Below, in pieces: positions 7,709 to 17,200 of a stretch of 64,000 nucleotides of DNA (the first letter of the stretch is position 1; the number at the start of each line of letters is the position of its first letter). This DNA is from Dyella_A ginsengisoli. GTDB taxonomy: Bacteria; Pseudomonadota; Gammaproteobacteria; Xanthomonadales; Rhodanobacteraceae. The DNA lies in assembly GCF_044904665.1 (NCBI RefSeq), contig NZ_JADIKM010000003.1, forward strand, positions 496,001-560,000. The letters run 5' to 3'. The notes beneath the pieces are model-generated. The model ran no database searches and was not told the origin of the DNA. It saw only the letters and a program-made list of their open reading frames with translations. Made by a program: the position numbers and the translations under genes.

Positions 7709-9148
7709 TCAGCCGATCACGTTGCCGGGCACCGGATGGCGGAAATCCTCCGGCAGCAGGTTCTGCGTGAGGCGGAACACGCCTTCGTGCACTTTGCGCG
7801 GCAGCACCACGTCGAGCACGGTGGTCTGGTGCGGGCCGATGGCGGTGAACAGGTCGTCGGCGGCGGCGCTGGTGGCCAGTGCGTGGTGCACCAGTCCGGT
7901 CAGATCCGCTGGCTGCACGCGGGCGCCGTAGGGGCGATGCGGCTGCACGGCGGGACGCAGCGTCTTGCGCACGTTGCGCGGATCGGCCACGCGGGCGTCG
8001 CCGGCCAGCAGGCTGTAGTTGAGGAACAGCGACACGCTGGTGCGCTGGTGCGAGTTGGCCTGCCGGTCGATCAGGAAGCCGGCGGGCAGCAGGTCGGCGC
8101 TTGCGGGCGTCCCGGCGGTCAGCAGCAGGCCGGCATCGGTGAGCGGCTCGCCGGCTTCGTCGGTCAAGCGCACGATCAGCAGGCTGCGCGGATCGTGGAT
8201 ATGCACGCGCGGCGCGAACGGGCCGGCCGGTTCGAGCTCCACCTTGTCGGCATCGCGCGCGGCGTTCTCGCGGTCGAAGGCATCGCACAGCTGCGCATAG
8301 TCGCCGGCACTGCGTACGCCGAGGCAGCGCAGGATCGCCTCGATGGTGGCGGGCTGCGCGCTGGCCAAGATGCCCTGCGACGTGCCGGAATGCGCCGCGC
8401 CGGCGATCAGCTTGAAGGCGCAGCGTGGGCCGCGGGTGAGGTACAGCGAGAGCGCGTCGATCGCGTTGCCCGTGGTGGCCTGGGTGCTCAGTACCGCGTG
8501 CTGCGCGTTGAGGTTGGCGGCGGCCAGGCGCACCACGCCGTCGGAGCCGTCCTCGCCGGTGTAGCTGTTGAGATGGTCGTAGAGCGAGCGGTCGGGGCGG
8601 TCGCCGATCAGCACGAACGGAAACTGGCCGGTGGCCACTGGATCGGCGCCGTGGATGCGGTCGAGATTGAGCGACAGCGAGGCGGCGCTGCCCAGCTCCA
8701 GCCAGTCGAGGATGCGCTGGCCCGGCTCCACGCCGTTGAACCACGCCTTCAGCCGTCCGATCACGCCCTTGCCCAGTTGCGCCAACGCGGAGCCGAAGTT
8801 GGCTGGTGCCAGCATCACCAAGTGGGTGAGTCGGATCGTGCTGTAGCGGCCGGGTTTGTCGCGCTGGGCGCGCAACCACTCGCGCACCACCGGCCCGCCG
8901 GTGGAGTGGGTGATGCAGGCGAAGCTCGGTTCCAGCAGGTGCAGGTCGCGCAGGGCGTGGTCGAAGGCGCGGACCAGGTCGTCCATGGTCACCGCGTCGT
9001 CGAAGCTCACGTATTCGCCGAGCCAGAGGTCGCGCAGGGTCAGCGGCAGTCCCTGCACCGCGGCCTGCTGCTGCAGGCGTTGCGGCATCTGGCCGTAGGC
9101 GGCGGTGCTGGTGACGCTCCAGCCGTGGACGAAGACCAGGGTGCTCAT
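7709..9148 (-). CDS. Alpha/beta-hydrolase, lipase-like
   Basis: 479 residues with an alpha/beta-hydrolase core: the oxyanion-side FVHGW at about 6-10 and a nucleophile elbow THSTGGPV (Ser82) that resembles the GHSxGG of lipases and phospholipases. An acidic residue and His (candidate HSGTSQGI, about 262) complete a plausible triad. The C-terminal ~180 residues, rich in beta-strand-like sequence, have no family I can name. No signal peptide is evident, so it may be cytoplasmic or exported by another route. ATG 9148 is the first codon of the fold. Substrate unknown. Confidence 0.82.
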   Translation of the reverse strand: MSTLVFVHGWSVTSTAAYGQMPQRLQQQAAVQGLPLTLRDLWLGEYVSFDDAVTMDDLVRAFDHALRDLHLLEPSFACITHSTGGPVVREWLRAQRDKPGRYSTIRLTHLVMLAPANFGSALAQLGKGVIGRLKAWFNGVEPGQRILDWLELGSAASLSLNLDRIHGADPVATGQFPFVLIGDRPDRSLYDHLNSYTGEDGSDGVVRLAAANLNAQHAVLSTQATTGNAIDALSLYLTRGPRCAFKLIAGAAHSGTSQGILASAQPATIEAILRCLGVRSAGDYAQLCDAFDRENAARDADKVELEPAGPFAPRVHIHDPRSLLIVRLTDEAGEPLTDAGLLLTAGTPASADLLPAGFLIDRQANSHQRTSVSLFLNYSLLAGDARVADPRNVRKTLRPAVQPHRPYGARVQPADLTGLVHHALATSAAADDLFTAIGPHQTTVLDVVLPRKVHEGVFRLTQNLLPEDFRHPVPGNVIG

Positions 9149-9229
9149 CGGGCGGCTCCATGTCCTGCACGTGCGGTGCCGGACCGATGGTACGCCGCCC
9201 GGTTGGCGGGCGCGTGACGCAGCCGCTGG

Positions 9230-9703
9230 CTACTCGGCGGCGAGGCGCGCATCCGCGGTGGTGGACGGAGCGGGGCCGTGGCCGACCAGCTCCAGCGTCT
9301 GGCCCCACGGCGTCTGCACGTCGATGCGCACCAGGCCATCGACGCCAGCGGTGCCGGCGGCATGGTCGCCGATCACCGGCACGTGGCGACGCTGCAGCCA
9401 GCCCAGCGCGGCATCGGCGTTCTCGATCTGCAGGCGCAGCGCCGGGGCGCCGGGGACGGGAGCACCGCCTTGCACCACCTCCACCACGGTGCCCTGGCTG
9501 CACTCAAGCAGCGCGCGCTGGCTGGAAACGTCCAGCGGGTCGCAGCCCATGACCTGGGTGAGAAAACCGGAGGCCAGTGCGACGTCGGGAGCGGTGACGC
9601 GTGCGTAATCGCCGCCGCCGTCCTGCGCGAAGGCGGCGGTCGGCGTGCCGATGACCAGCAGCGCCAGCCACAGTCCCAGTCCGACCAGTCCGCGTTGGGT
9701 CAC
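9230..9703 (-). CDS. Secreted VOC/glyoxalase-fold protein
   Basis: 157 residues. A signal peptide (about 1-26, ending AAFAQD) is followed by a single vicinal-oxygen-chelate-like unit: VTAPDVALASGFLTQVMGC, LRLQIENADAALGWLQRRHVPV and IDVQTPWGQTLELVG. Metal ligands are not obvious, so it may be a binding protein and not an enzyme. The start is GTG at 9703, preceded by AAAGGTGG at good spacing; an ATG at 9719 in that frame hits a stop after six codons. Periplasmic location is inferred from the signal peptide. Confidence 0.75.
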   Translation of the reverse strand: MTQRGLVGLGLWLALLVIGTPTAAFAQDGGGDYARVTAPDVALASGFLTQVMGCDPLDVSSQRALLECSQGTVVEVVQGGAPVPGAPALRLQIENADAALGWLQRRHVPVIGDHAAGTAGVDGLVRIDVQTPWGQTLELVGHGPAPSTTADARLAAE

Positions 9704-9889
9704 GACACACCACCTTTCATCAGCGATGCCCGTTAGTTGGTCATCACCGGCGCCGTTTCCAGAGGCGATTCGGTGGCCGCTGCGTTTCCTTCAGAGAACG
9801 CTGGCGGAGCGAGCGGCAGCCAGACCCGCCGTCATGCCTTGGCTTCAATCGCCCGCCCACCTAGGCTTCGCGTTTTGCGGGAGGCGACG

Positions 9890-10660
9890 ATGAGTCTGGC
9901 CGTGCTTGGGATGCTGGTGTTGCTGGCGGGTGGATTGGCGTGGCGCGGGTATCGCCGTGGCAGCGTCGCGGTAGTGCTGGTGGCCCTGGCCGGCACGCTG
10001 GCGGTGGGCGATGGGCCATTGCCCGGCTGGATGCTCGACCGGCTGCAGACCGGATACACCACGCAGCCTTCCGCGCCGTGGGCCGCGCGCAACGTGATCC
10101 TGCTGCTGGGTGCCGGCACCGTGCGCGATGTGGAGGGACAGGCCGAGCCGCCGCTGTACGGCTACGGTCGCATCGCGCGCGCGGCGGTGCTGTATCGCCA
10201 GTGCCACGCCTCCGGCAACGACTGCAAGGTGCTGGCGAGCGGCGGCGATCCCTTGCATAACGGGCACAGCGAGGCGGCGGTGTACGGCGATCTGCTGCTT
10301 GCGCTGGGCGTGCCGGCGGCCGACCTGATGCTCGAGCAGCGCAGCCTCAGCACCTGGCAGAACGCGCAGTTCAGTCGCCCGCTGCTGCTGGCCTACCAGC
10401 CGCAGCGGGTGCTGCTGGTGAGTTCGGGCCTGCACCTGCGGCGCAGCCTGCTGTACTTCGCGCATTTCGGTATCCGGCCCGAGCCGGTGCGCGGCGACCT
10501 GGTGCGCGCCGTGCCCTCATGGCTGCCGCAGGCGTGGAACGCCGCGCTGTTCGACGCGGCGCTGCACGAATACATCGGGCTGGTGCGCTATCGCGTGTAC
10601 AACGCGCTGGGCAAGAACGCGCCGCCGGTGACCGCGCCGCTGATTCCCGCGGCGCGATGA
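9890..10660 (+). CDS. YdcF/DUF218-family membrane protein
   Basis: 256 residues. Two N-terminal hydrophobic helices (about 2-17 and 25-40) precede a DUF218 domain with the family marks ILLLGAGT (about 69), LYGYGRIARAAVLYR, VLASGGDP, GVPAADLMLEQRSLSTWQNA and VLLVSSGLHLRRSLLYF. Members include E. coli ElyC/SanA/YdcF, which act in envelope polysaccharide or undecaprenyl metabolism; which one this resembles is not resolved. ATG at 9890 follows GGGAGGCG. It converges on the aldehyde dehydrogenase gene with 4 nt between. Confidence 0.88.
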   Translation: MSLAVLGMLVLLAGGLAWRGYRRGSVAVVLVALAGTLAVGDGPLPGWMLDRLQTGYTTQPSAPWAARNVILLLGAGTVRDVEGQAEPPLYGYGRIARAAVLYRQCHASGNDCKVLASGGDPLHNGHSEAAVYGDLLLALGVPAADLMLEQRSLSTWQNAQFSRPLLLAYQPQRVLLVSSGLHLRRSLLYFAHFGIRPEPVRGDLVRAVPSWLPQAWNAALFDAALHEYIGLVRYRVYNALGKNAPPVTAPLIPAAR

Positions 10661-10664
10661 GGGC

Positions 10665-12095
10665 TCAGCCCTCGCGCATCACCATCAGGCGGATTTCGCT
10701 CATGTCCTCGATGGCATAGCGCACGCCCTCGCGGCCCAGGCCGGAGAGCTTCACGCCGCCGTAGGGCATGTTGTCGACGCGGAAGCTGGGCACGTCGTTG
10801 ACCACCACGCCGCCTTGCTCCAGCTCGTCCCACGCGCGCATGGCGTGGTCGAGCCGGTTGGTGAAGATGCCGGCCTGCAGGCCGAAGTCCGAGTCGTTGA
10901 CCAGCACCGCCGCCTCGTCGAATGAGCGGAACGGAGCGAGCAGGGCGAACGGACCAAACGCTTCCAGCCGGTTCACCCTGGCCTCGCGCGGCACGTCTTC
11001 CATCAGCGTGGCCTCGAGCATGGCGCCCTCGCGCTTGCCGCCGCACAGCAGCTTGGCGCCGGCCTGGCGGGCTTCAGTGATCCAGCCATGCAGGCGTTCG
11101 GCGGCAGCTTCGTCGATCATCGGGCCGAGGAACACGTCCTTCTTCTTAGGATCGCCGGCCTTGAGCTTCTTCACCGCGGCGACCAGCCTGCGCTTCAGCG
11201 CGTCGTAGATGTCCACGTGGGCATAGATGCGCTGCACGCTGATGCAACTCTGGCCGGACTGATAGAACGCGCCGAACACCAGCCGCTCCACCACGTGGTC
11301 GAGCCGGTCGCCCTGGTCAGCGTCGACGATGCAGGCGGCGTTGCCGCCCAGTTCCAGCGTGACCTTCTTGCGTCCGGCGCGGGCTTTCAACTCCCAGCCG
11401 ATCTGGCCGCCGGTGAAGGAGAGCAGCTTGAAGCGTTCGTCCTCGACCAGCGGCGTGGCATGGGCGCCGTCCAGCGGCAGGATGGAGAACGCGCCCTTCG
11501 GCAGCTCGGTCTCGGCCAGCACCTCGCCGATGATCAGCGCGCCGATCGGCGTTTTCTCGGCGGGCTTGAGCACGAACGGACAGCCCGCCGCGATCGCCGG
11601 GGCCACCTTGTGCGCGACGAGGTTGAGCGGAAAGTTGAACGGTGTGATGAAGCTCACCGGCCCCAGCGGCACGCGGCGCGTGTAGCCGCGATAGCCGTCC
11701 AGACGGCCGGCCAGTTCCAGGTTGATCGTCTCGCTGTTGATGCGCACGGCTTCCTCGGCGGCGATGCGGAAGGTTTCGATCAGGCGGGTGACTTCGCCGG
11801 CGGCATCCTTGATCGGCTTGCCCGCCTCGACGCACAGTGCTTGGGCGAGTTCGTCGTGGCGTTCGGCGAAACGCTCGGCGCAATGTTGCAGCACGGCCTG
11901 GCGCTGCCACGGCTTGAGCGCACGCATCGCGGGCGCGGCCGTCACCGCGGCGGCGATCGCCTTTTCGGTGGCCTTGGCGTCGGGCACTGCCACGCGCGTG
12001 GCGACCTTGCCGCTGTACTTGTCGCGCACGTCCAGCATGGTCTTCGAGGTCTGCGGGCGGTTGGCGAGGTAGTAGGGGTAGGTCTTGGCAAGCAT
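10665..12095 (-). CDS. NAD(P)-dependent aldehyde dehydrogenase
   Basis: 476 residues of the ALDH superfamily. Visible marks: ITPFNFPLNL near 152, the glycine motif FTGGQIGWEL, catalytic Glu in LELGGNAACIV near 253, catalytic Cys in FYQSGQSCISVQR near 287, and the C-terminal EAFGPFA and NMPYGGVKLSGLGREG. It oxidises an aldehyde to the acid (or acyl-CoA); sequence style resembles lactaldehyde/glyceraldehyde-3-phosphate (non-phosphorylating) types, but the substrate is not determined. xseA lies upstream in the same direction, 83 nt away. Confidence 0.93.
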   Translation of the reverse strand: MLAKTYPYYLANRPQTSKTMLDVRDKYSGKVATRVAVPDAKATEKAIAAAVTAAPAMRALKPWQRQAVLQHCAERFAERHDELAQALCVEAGKPIKDAAGEVTRLIETFRIAAEEAVRINSETINLELAGRLDGYRGYTRRVPLGPVSFITPFNFPLNLVAHKVAPAIAAGCPFVLKPAEKTPIGALIIGEVLAETELPKGAFSILPLDGAHATPLVEDERFKLLSFTGGQIGWELKARAGRKKVTLELGGNAACIVDADQGDRLDHVVERLVFGAFYQSGQSCISVQRIYAHVDIYDALKRRLVAAVKKLKAGDPKKKDVFLGPMIDEAAAERLHGWITEARQAGAKLLCGGKREGAMLEATLMEDVPREARVNRLEAFGPFALLAPFRSFDEAAVLVNDSDFGLQAGIFTNRLDHAMRAWDELEQGGVVVNDVPSFRVDNMPYGGVKLSGLGREGVRYAIEDMSEIRLMVMREG

Positions 12096-12178
12096 GGCGA
12101 CTCCCGGTGCAGGCCGGTGGCGAAAGGGCAGAAGTCAGTGTGCGGCGACGGGCGTGGTGCGCGCGTGGAGGGCGGCGA

Positions 12179-13558
12179 TCAGTCGCCGGCGCGTGCGGGC
12201 AGTTCGCCGTCGGCGAGGCGGATGCGCAGAGTATCGCCGTCATTCACGTCGGTGGCCGAGCGCAGCACTTTGCCCCGCGCGTCGAACACGATGGCGTAGC
12301 CGCGATCGAGCGTGGCCAGCGGGCTCACCGCATGCAGCGCGCGGGCGATCTGGCCCAGCGTGAGCCGCTTGCGTTCCAGCATGCGTGCGATGGCGCGACG
12401 CAGGCGCGGATCGAGTTCCGCCAGTCGGCGCGCGAGCAGGGCGAGTCGATGGCGCGGGTGTTGGGCGAGCAGCCGGCCGTGCAGTTGTTCCAGTCGGCGA
12501 TCGCGCCGCTGCTGGCCGACCGCGCCGGCGGCAAGCAGGCGCCGATGCAGGTTGACCAGCCGCTCGCGATCGCGCGCCAGGCGCGCCTGCGGACGCTGCG
12601 CGTTGAGCCGGGCGAGCAGGTGATCCACGCGCTGCGCCAAGGTCTGCTGGCGGCGCTGCTGGACGGTGGCGATGCGCTGGCGCAACAGCTTCAGTTGCCG
12701 CGACAGATGCGCCGCATCGGGCACCAGCAGTTCGGCGGCGGCCGAGGGCGTCGGCGCGCGCAGGTCGGCGACGAAGTCGGCGATGCTGAAGTCCACCTCG
12801 TGGCCCACCGCGCTCACCACCGGCACCGCGCTGGCGTGCACGGCGCGGGCCACGGCCTCGTCGTTGAACGCCCACAGGTCTTCCAGCGATCCGCCGCCAC
12901 GGGTCAGCAGCAGCGCGTCGTAACGGCCGCTGGCCGAGGCCTTGCGCAGCATCGCCACGATCGCCGGCGGCGCCTCCTTGCCCTGCACGGGCACCGGCAA
13001 TACCTCCACTTCGAGCAGTGGCCAGCGCCGGCCGAGCACGCTGAGCACGTCGCGGATCGCCGCGCCGGTGGCCGAGGTGATCACGCCGAGGCGGCGGATG
13101 TAGCGCGGCAGCGGCCGCTTGCGCGCCGGGTCGAACAGGCCTTCGGCGTCGAGCTTCGCCTTCAGCTCATCGAACGTGCGGCGCAGCGCGCCCTCGCCGG
13201 CCGGTTCCATGCTCTCGGCCACCAGCTGGAACTCGCCGCGCGGCTCGTACAGACCCACCTTGGCCCGCACCAGCACCTGCATGCCGTCCACCGGCTTGAA
13301 GGTAAGCCGGCTGCTTTTCAGCTTGAACATGGCGCAGCGCACCTGGGCGCCGGCGTCCTTGAGCGTGAAGTACAGATGGCCGGAGGCCGGGCGCGCCACG
13401 TTGGACAGCTCGCCCTCGATCCACACCATCGGCAGCGCGTCCTCCAGCAGCCCCCGCACCAGCCGGTTCAGCGTGCTGGGCGTGAGGATGCGGCGCGGTG
13501 CGGCGGCGTCATCGTCGGACGCGTGGCCACGCCTGGAGAAGGGGTCGAAGGCGGACAT
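12179..13558 (-). CDS. xseA: Exodeoxyribonuclease VII large subunit
   Basis: 459 residues, normal length. An N-terminal OB-fold DNA-binding domain (about 18-115: LNRLVRGLLEDALPMVWIEGELSN, GHLYFTLKD) is followed by the catalytic domain with VITSATGAAIRDVL, the GGGSLEDLWAFND motif near 220 and VSAVGHEVDFSIADFVADLRAPTPSAAAE, then a long basic coiled-coil and a C-terminal domain (LDRGYAIVFD). With the small subunit XseB (not in this window) it degrades single-stranded DNA from both ends into acid-insoluble oligonucleotides. The downstream aldehyde dehydrogenase is unrelated in function. Confidence 0.97.
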   Translation of the reverse strand: MSAFDPFSRRGHASDDDAAAPRRILTPSTLNRLVRGLLEDALPMVWIEGELSNVARPASGHLYFTLKDAGAQVRCAMFKLKSSRLTFKPVDGMQVLVRAKVGLYEPRGEFQLVAESMEPAGEGALRRTFDELKAKLDAEGLFDPARKRPLPRYIRRLGVITSATGAAIRDVLSVLGRRWPLLEVEVLPVPVQGKEAPPAIVAMLRKASASGRYDALLLTRGGGSLEDLWAFNDEAVARAVHASAVPVVSAVGHEVDFSIADFVADLRAPTPSAAAELLVPDAAHLSRQLKLLRQRIATVQQRRQQTLAQRVDHLLARLNAQRPQARLARDRERLVNLHRRLLAAGAVGQQRRDRRLEQLHGRLLAQHPRHRLALLARRLAELDPRLRRAIARMLERKRLTLGQIARALHAVSPLATLDRGYAIVFDARGKVLRSATDVNDGDTLRIRLADGELPARAGD

Positions 13559-13681
13559 GAGCGCGGGAGGTTAGCACGAAGGTGACGCACAACATGTGCT
13601 TGCGCAGCGACCTGCCCGCGCTTTCTCACACAAGTCCAGCAACCTCATGATAAACATGAAGAACGACTGGCCTGGGTGGGC

Positions 13682-15163
13682 TCAGGACTCGTCCTCGTCG
13701 TCCTGCCGGCGCTCGCGATGCGCCTGCCGGGTGCGCCATGCGCGCACCGCCAGATTGAGCGCGAACCAGGCGGCCAGCAGCGCCAGCGGCCAGGCGATCA
13801 CTGCCGGCCACAGGGCGGCAATCACCGCGATCACCGCCAGCACCACGGTGCCGACTACCAGCGGGCTGGTGTCGGTGTCGCCGAGCACGCGCCGATCGGT
13901 CAGCACCGCACCTACCGTGTTGGCCAGGCGCAGGGCGCTGGCCGCGGCCCGACCGGAGCTGCCGTTGCCGCCGCGCGGACGGCGCACGGCGCGACGCAGC
14001 CGCACGGCCGGATCGTCGCCGGAGCGCTGCACGCGTTCGCCGCGAATGCGCCGGCGCGGGGCCAGCACGATCTCGGTGGCATTGCCCAGGTCGATCTCGT
14101 ACTGCTCGGCGAGCTGGCGGGCGAAGCCCTCGTCTTCCACCGCCACGTCGATCTCGCGGTTGCCCAGCCAGCTGGCCACGTTGAGGTTGGACGAGCCGAC
14201 TCGCGCCCAGATGCCGTCGGCCACCGCCGTCTTGGCGTGGATCATCGAGCCGTTCCACTCGAATACCCGCACGCCGGCCTTGAGCAGCGGCCGGTAACCG
14301 GAGCGGGACATGCCAGCGACCATCGGGATGTCGCTGCTGCCCGGCACCAGCAGGCGCACGTCCACGCCATCGCGCGCGGCGGCGGCGAGTGCCTGCACGT
14401 AGGGCGCCACGCCCACGAAGTAGGCGTCGGTGAGCCAAAGCGTCTTGCGCGCCATCGCGGCGATCTGCTGGTCCAGCCGATACAGGCCCGCGGTGGACGG
14501 CTCGGTGGCGATCACCCGCAGCGCCACCTTGCCCGGCGGCTCCTGCGGTACCGCGGCGGGCCAGCGCGGCAGCGGTGCGCCGGTGCCGGCCCAGCTGCGG
14601 GCGAAGGCCGCTTCCACCTCGGCCACCGCCGGACCGCGCAGCGCCACGCCGGTATCGCGCCACGGCGCCACACCGCGCGAGGGATCGCCCAGCCATTTCT
14701 CGCTGATGCACACGCCAGAAAGAAAGCCCAGTTCGCCGTCCACCACCAGCACCTTGCGATGGTCGCGACTGATCCAGCCGAACGGCTTGCCCAGCTGCGG
14801 GCGGTTGAACACGCGCACCTGGCCGCCGGCATCGCGCAGCGGCTTCCAGAATGCGGCGCCGGACTGCCCCAGGCAGCCGACCCAGTCGCACACCACGGCG
14901 ACGAACACGCCGCCCAGCGCGCGCTCGACCAGCGCGTCGCGGAAGGCGCGGCCCACGCTGTCGTCGCGGATGATGTAATTCTCCAGCAGCACCCGCTGGC
15001 GCGCGTGGCGGATCGCCGCCAGCCAGCGCTGGTAGTGCACGGCGGCATCGATCAGCAACTCCACCGCGTTGCCGGTGAGCAGCGGTGCGCCGGCGGCGCG
15101 ACTGAGCGCTTGGGCGGCGATGAGACGGTCGGGGCGGGAAGTGTCCAGTGGAGATGCAGCCAT
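13682..15163 (-). CDS. Phospholipase D/cardiolipin synthase-family protein
   Basis: 493 residues with two HKD motifs: HRKVLVVDG near 157 and HAKTAVADG followed by GSSNLN near 313. This pairing is that of bacterial ClsB-type cardiolipin synthases, which transfer a phosphatidyl group between lipids. Unlike ClsA it has no N-terminal membrane helices; instead the C-terminus carries two (about 432-472, VVGTVVLAVIAVIAALWPAVIAW and LALLAAWFALNLAV) after an Arg-rich linker. It is divergent from the acetyl-CoA hydrolase gene with only 52 nt between starts. Cardiolipin synthase is the likeliest function; a different phospholipase D activity is possible. Confidence 0.87.
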   Translation of the reverse strand: MAASPLDTSRPDRLIAAQALSRAAGAPLLTGNAVELLIDAAVHYQRWLAAIRHARQRVLLENYIIRDDSVGRAFRDALVERALGGVFVAVVCDWVGCLGQSGAAFWKPLRDAGGQVRVFNRPQLGKPFGWISRDHRKVLVVDGELGFLSGVCISEKWLGDPSRGVAPWRDTGVALRGPAVAEVEAAFARSWAGTGAPLPRWPAAVPQEPPGKVALRVIATEPSTAGLYRLDQQIAAMARKTLWLTDAYFVGVAPYVQALAAAARDGVDVRLLVPGSSDIPMVAGMSRSGYRPLLKAGVRVFEWNGSMIHAKTAVADGIWARVGSSNLNVASWLGNREIDVAVEDEGFARQLAEQYEIDLGNATEIVLAPRRRIRGERVQRSGDDPAVRLRRAVRRPRGGNGSSGRAAASALRLANTVGAVLTDRRVLGDTDTSPLVVGTVVLAVIAVIAALWPAVIAWPLALLAAWFALNLAVRAWRTRQAHRERRQDDEDES

Positions 15164-15215
15164 GCGATCAGTCTAGGGCATGCTCGGTGAAAGACGCTTC
15201 TGGCATGATCCGGCC

Positions 15216-17162
15216 ATGCCTCTCCAGCAGCGATACACGGACACGTCCGCCTGCGCCCAGGTGATCGCCGACCGGCTCGGTCCGGACCTGCGCGTGGCCG
15301 CGCCGCTCGGCCTCGGCAAACCGCACGACCTGCTCAACGCGATCTATGCGCTGATCGCATCCCAGCCAGCGCGCTCGCTCACCCTCTACACCGCGCTGTC
15401 GCTCACCCGCCCGCAACCGAAACCGGGACTGGAGGCGCGGTTCCTCGGGCCGTTCCTGGAGCGCCACTTCGGCGCCGATGCGGTCGATCCGCAGTACGCG
15501 CTGGACCAGGCGCGCGATGCGCTGCCGCCCAACGTGGCGGTGCATGAGTTCTACATGCAGTCCGGCGCCATGCTGCATTCGGGCAGCGCACAGCGCAGCT
15601 ACATCAGCCAGAACTACACCCACGTGGCGCGTGACCTGGCGGTGCAGGACATCAACCTGCTGGTGCAGCTGGTGGCGCGCCGGCAGACGCCCGACGGCGT
15701 GCGCTACAGCCTGTCCAGCAACCCGGATCTCACGCTGGATTTCCTCGAGCGTGCGGTGGCCAACGGCAAGCCGCGGCCGCTGTGCGTGGCGGTGGTGCAT
15801 CCGGACATGCCGTACCTGTCCGGCAATGCCGAGGTGCCGCAGGACTATTTCGACATCGAGCTGGCGCCGCGGCGCTCGCCGCCGCTGTTCGCGCTGCCGC
15901 GCCAGCCGGTGACGGCAGCCGAGTACGCGCTCGGCCTGCATGCCAGTGCGCTGGTGAGGGACGGCGGCTGCCTGCAGATCGGCATCGGCGCGTTGTCCGA
16001 TGCGCTGGTGCAGGCGCTGCTGCTGCGCCAGCGTGAGAACCTCGCCTGGCGCGCCGCGCTGGAGGCGCTGGATACCGGCTACGTCACCCACACGCTGGCG
16101 CTCTCGCTGGGCGGGATGGAGCCGTTCCAGCGCGGCCTGTACGGTGCCAGCGAGATGGTGATGGACGGCTTCATGCATCTGCAGCGGGGCGGCATCCTCA
16201 AGCGCCGCTCGTGGGACAACCTGGCGCTGGAGCGCGCCGCGGCGATCGGGCGGCTGCCGGAGTCCGCGCCGGGCGGGCACTACCTGCGTGGCGCGTTCTT
16301 CCTCGGCTCCCGCGAGCTGTACCGCTGGCTGCACGAGACCGAGGCGGCGGACCCCGACGCGATCGACATGTGCCGCGTCTCCAACGTCAACCAGCTCTAT
16401 GGCGACCACCAGGTGCTGGCCAGCCTGCAGCGCCGCGGCGCGCGCTTCTTCAACACCTGCATGATGGCCACGCTCACCGGCGCGGCGGTGTCCGACGGTC
16501 TGGAAGACGGTCACGTGGTCAGCGGCGTGGGCGGCCAGTACAACTTCGTGGCGATGGCGCACGAGCTGCCGGACGGGCGCTCGGCGCTGCTGCTGCGCTC
16601 CACCCGCGAGGGCGCGCACGGCACGGAGACCAACATCCGCTTCAACTACGGCGCCAGCACCATTCCGCGCCACCTGCGCGACCTGTTCATCACCGAATAC
16701 GGCGTGGCCGACCTGCGCGGCAAGACCGACGAGGAATGCGTCGAAGCGATGCTGTCGATCTGCGACGCACGCTTTGTCGACGCACTGGCCGCGGAAGCGA
16801 AATCCCACCGCAAGCTGCGCGCGGATTTCACGGTGCCGGAGGCGTGGCGCCGGCATCGTCCGGAGGTGCTCACCGAAGCACTGGCGCCGCTGCGCGAGCG
16901 CGGGCTCACGCCTACCTTTCCGTTCGGCAGCGACTTCACCGAGGTCGAGCAACGGCTGCTGCCGGCGCTGGGCTGGCTCAAGGCGAACAGCCGCACGTGG
17001 CGCGGCCGGCTGCAGATCCTGCGCGCGATGGCGAAGCCGGGCGAGCCGCGGGCCGGCGAGTCCGAGGCGCTGACGCGGATGGGTTTCAAGCGCGGCGGAT
17101 CGCTGGCCGATCGCCTGCAGCGTCGTTTGCTGCAGGCGGCTCTGCGGCACGGCGAAAACTGA
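15216..17162 (+). CDS. Acetyl-CoA hydrolase/transferase-family protein
   Basis: 648 residues, longer than the usual 500 or so of acetate:CoA transferases. The C-terminal half has the family core: GGQYNFVAMAHELPDGRSALLLRSTR (about 444), TNIRFNYGASTIPRHLRDLFITEYGVADLRGKTDEE (about 472-505). The N-terminal half has LGLGKPHDLLNAIYAL. The family moves CoA between short acids and acetate or hydrolyses acetyl-CoA; the natural pair is unknown here. ATG 15216 was chosen; an in-frame ATG at 15180 would add 12 residues. It converges on the histidine kinase gene. Confidence 0.87.
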   Translation: MPLQQRYTDTSACAQVIADRLGPDLRVAAPLGLGKPHDLLNAIYALIASQPARSLTLYTALSLTRPQPKPGLEARFLGPFLERHFGADAVDPQYALDQARDALPPNVAVHEFYMQSGAMLHSGSAQRSYISQNYTHVARDLAVQDINLLVQLVARRQTPDGVRYSLSSNPDLTLDFLERAVANGKPRPLCVAVVHPDMPYLSGNAEVPQDYFDIELAPRRSPPLFALPRQPVTAAEYALGLHASALVRDGGCLQIGIGALSDALVQALLLRQRENLAWRAALEALDTGYVTHTLALSLGGMEPFQRGLYGASEMVMDGFMHLQRGGILKRRSWDNLALERAAAIGRLPESAPGGHYLRGAFFLGSRELYRWLHETEAADPDAIDMCRVSNVNQLYGDHQVLASLQRRGARFFNTCMMATLTGAAVSDGLEDGHVVSGVGGQYNFVAMAHELPDGRSALLLRSTREGAHGTETNIRFNYGASTIPRHLRDLFITEYGVADLRGKTDEECVEAMLSICDARFVDALAAEAKSHRKLRADFTVPEAWRRHRPEVLTEALAPLRERGLTPTFPFGSDFTEVEQRLLPALGWLKANSRTWRGRLQILRAMAKPGEPRAGESEALTRMGFKRGGSLADRLQRRLLQAALRHGEN

Positions 17163-17200
17163 GTGCAGCCGCGGGTCGAGAGCGGGCCGGCTGTCTGACG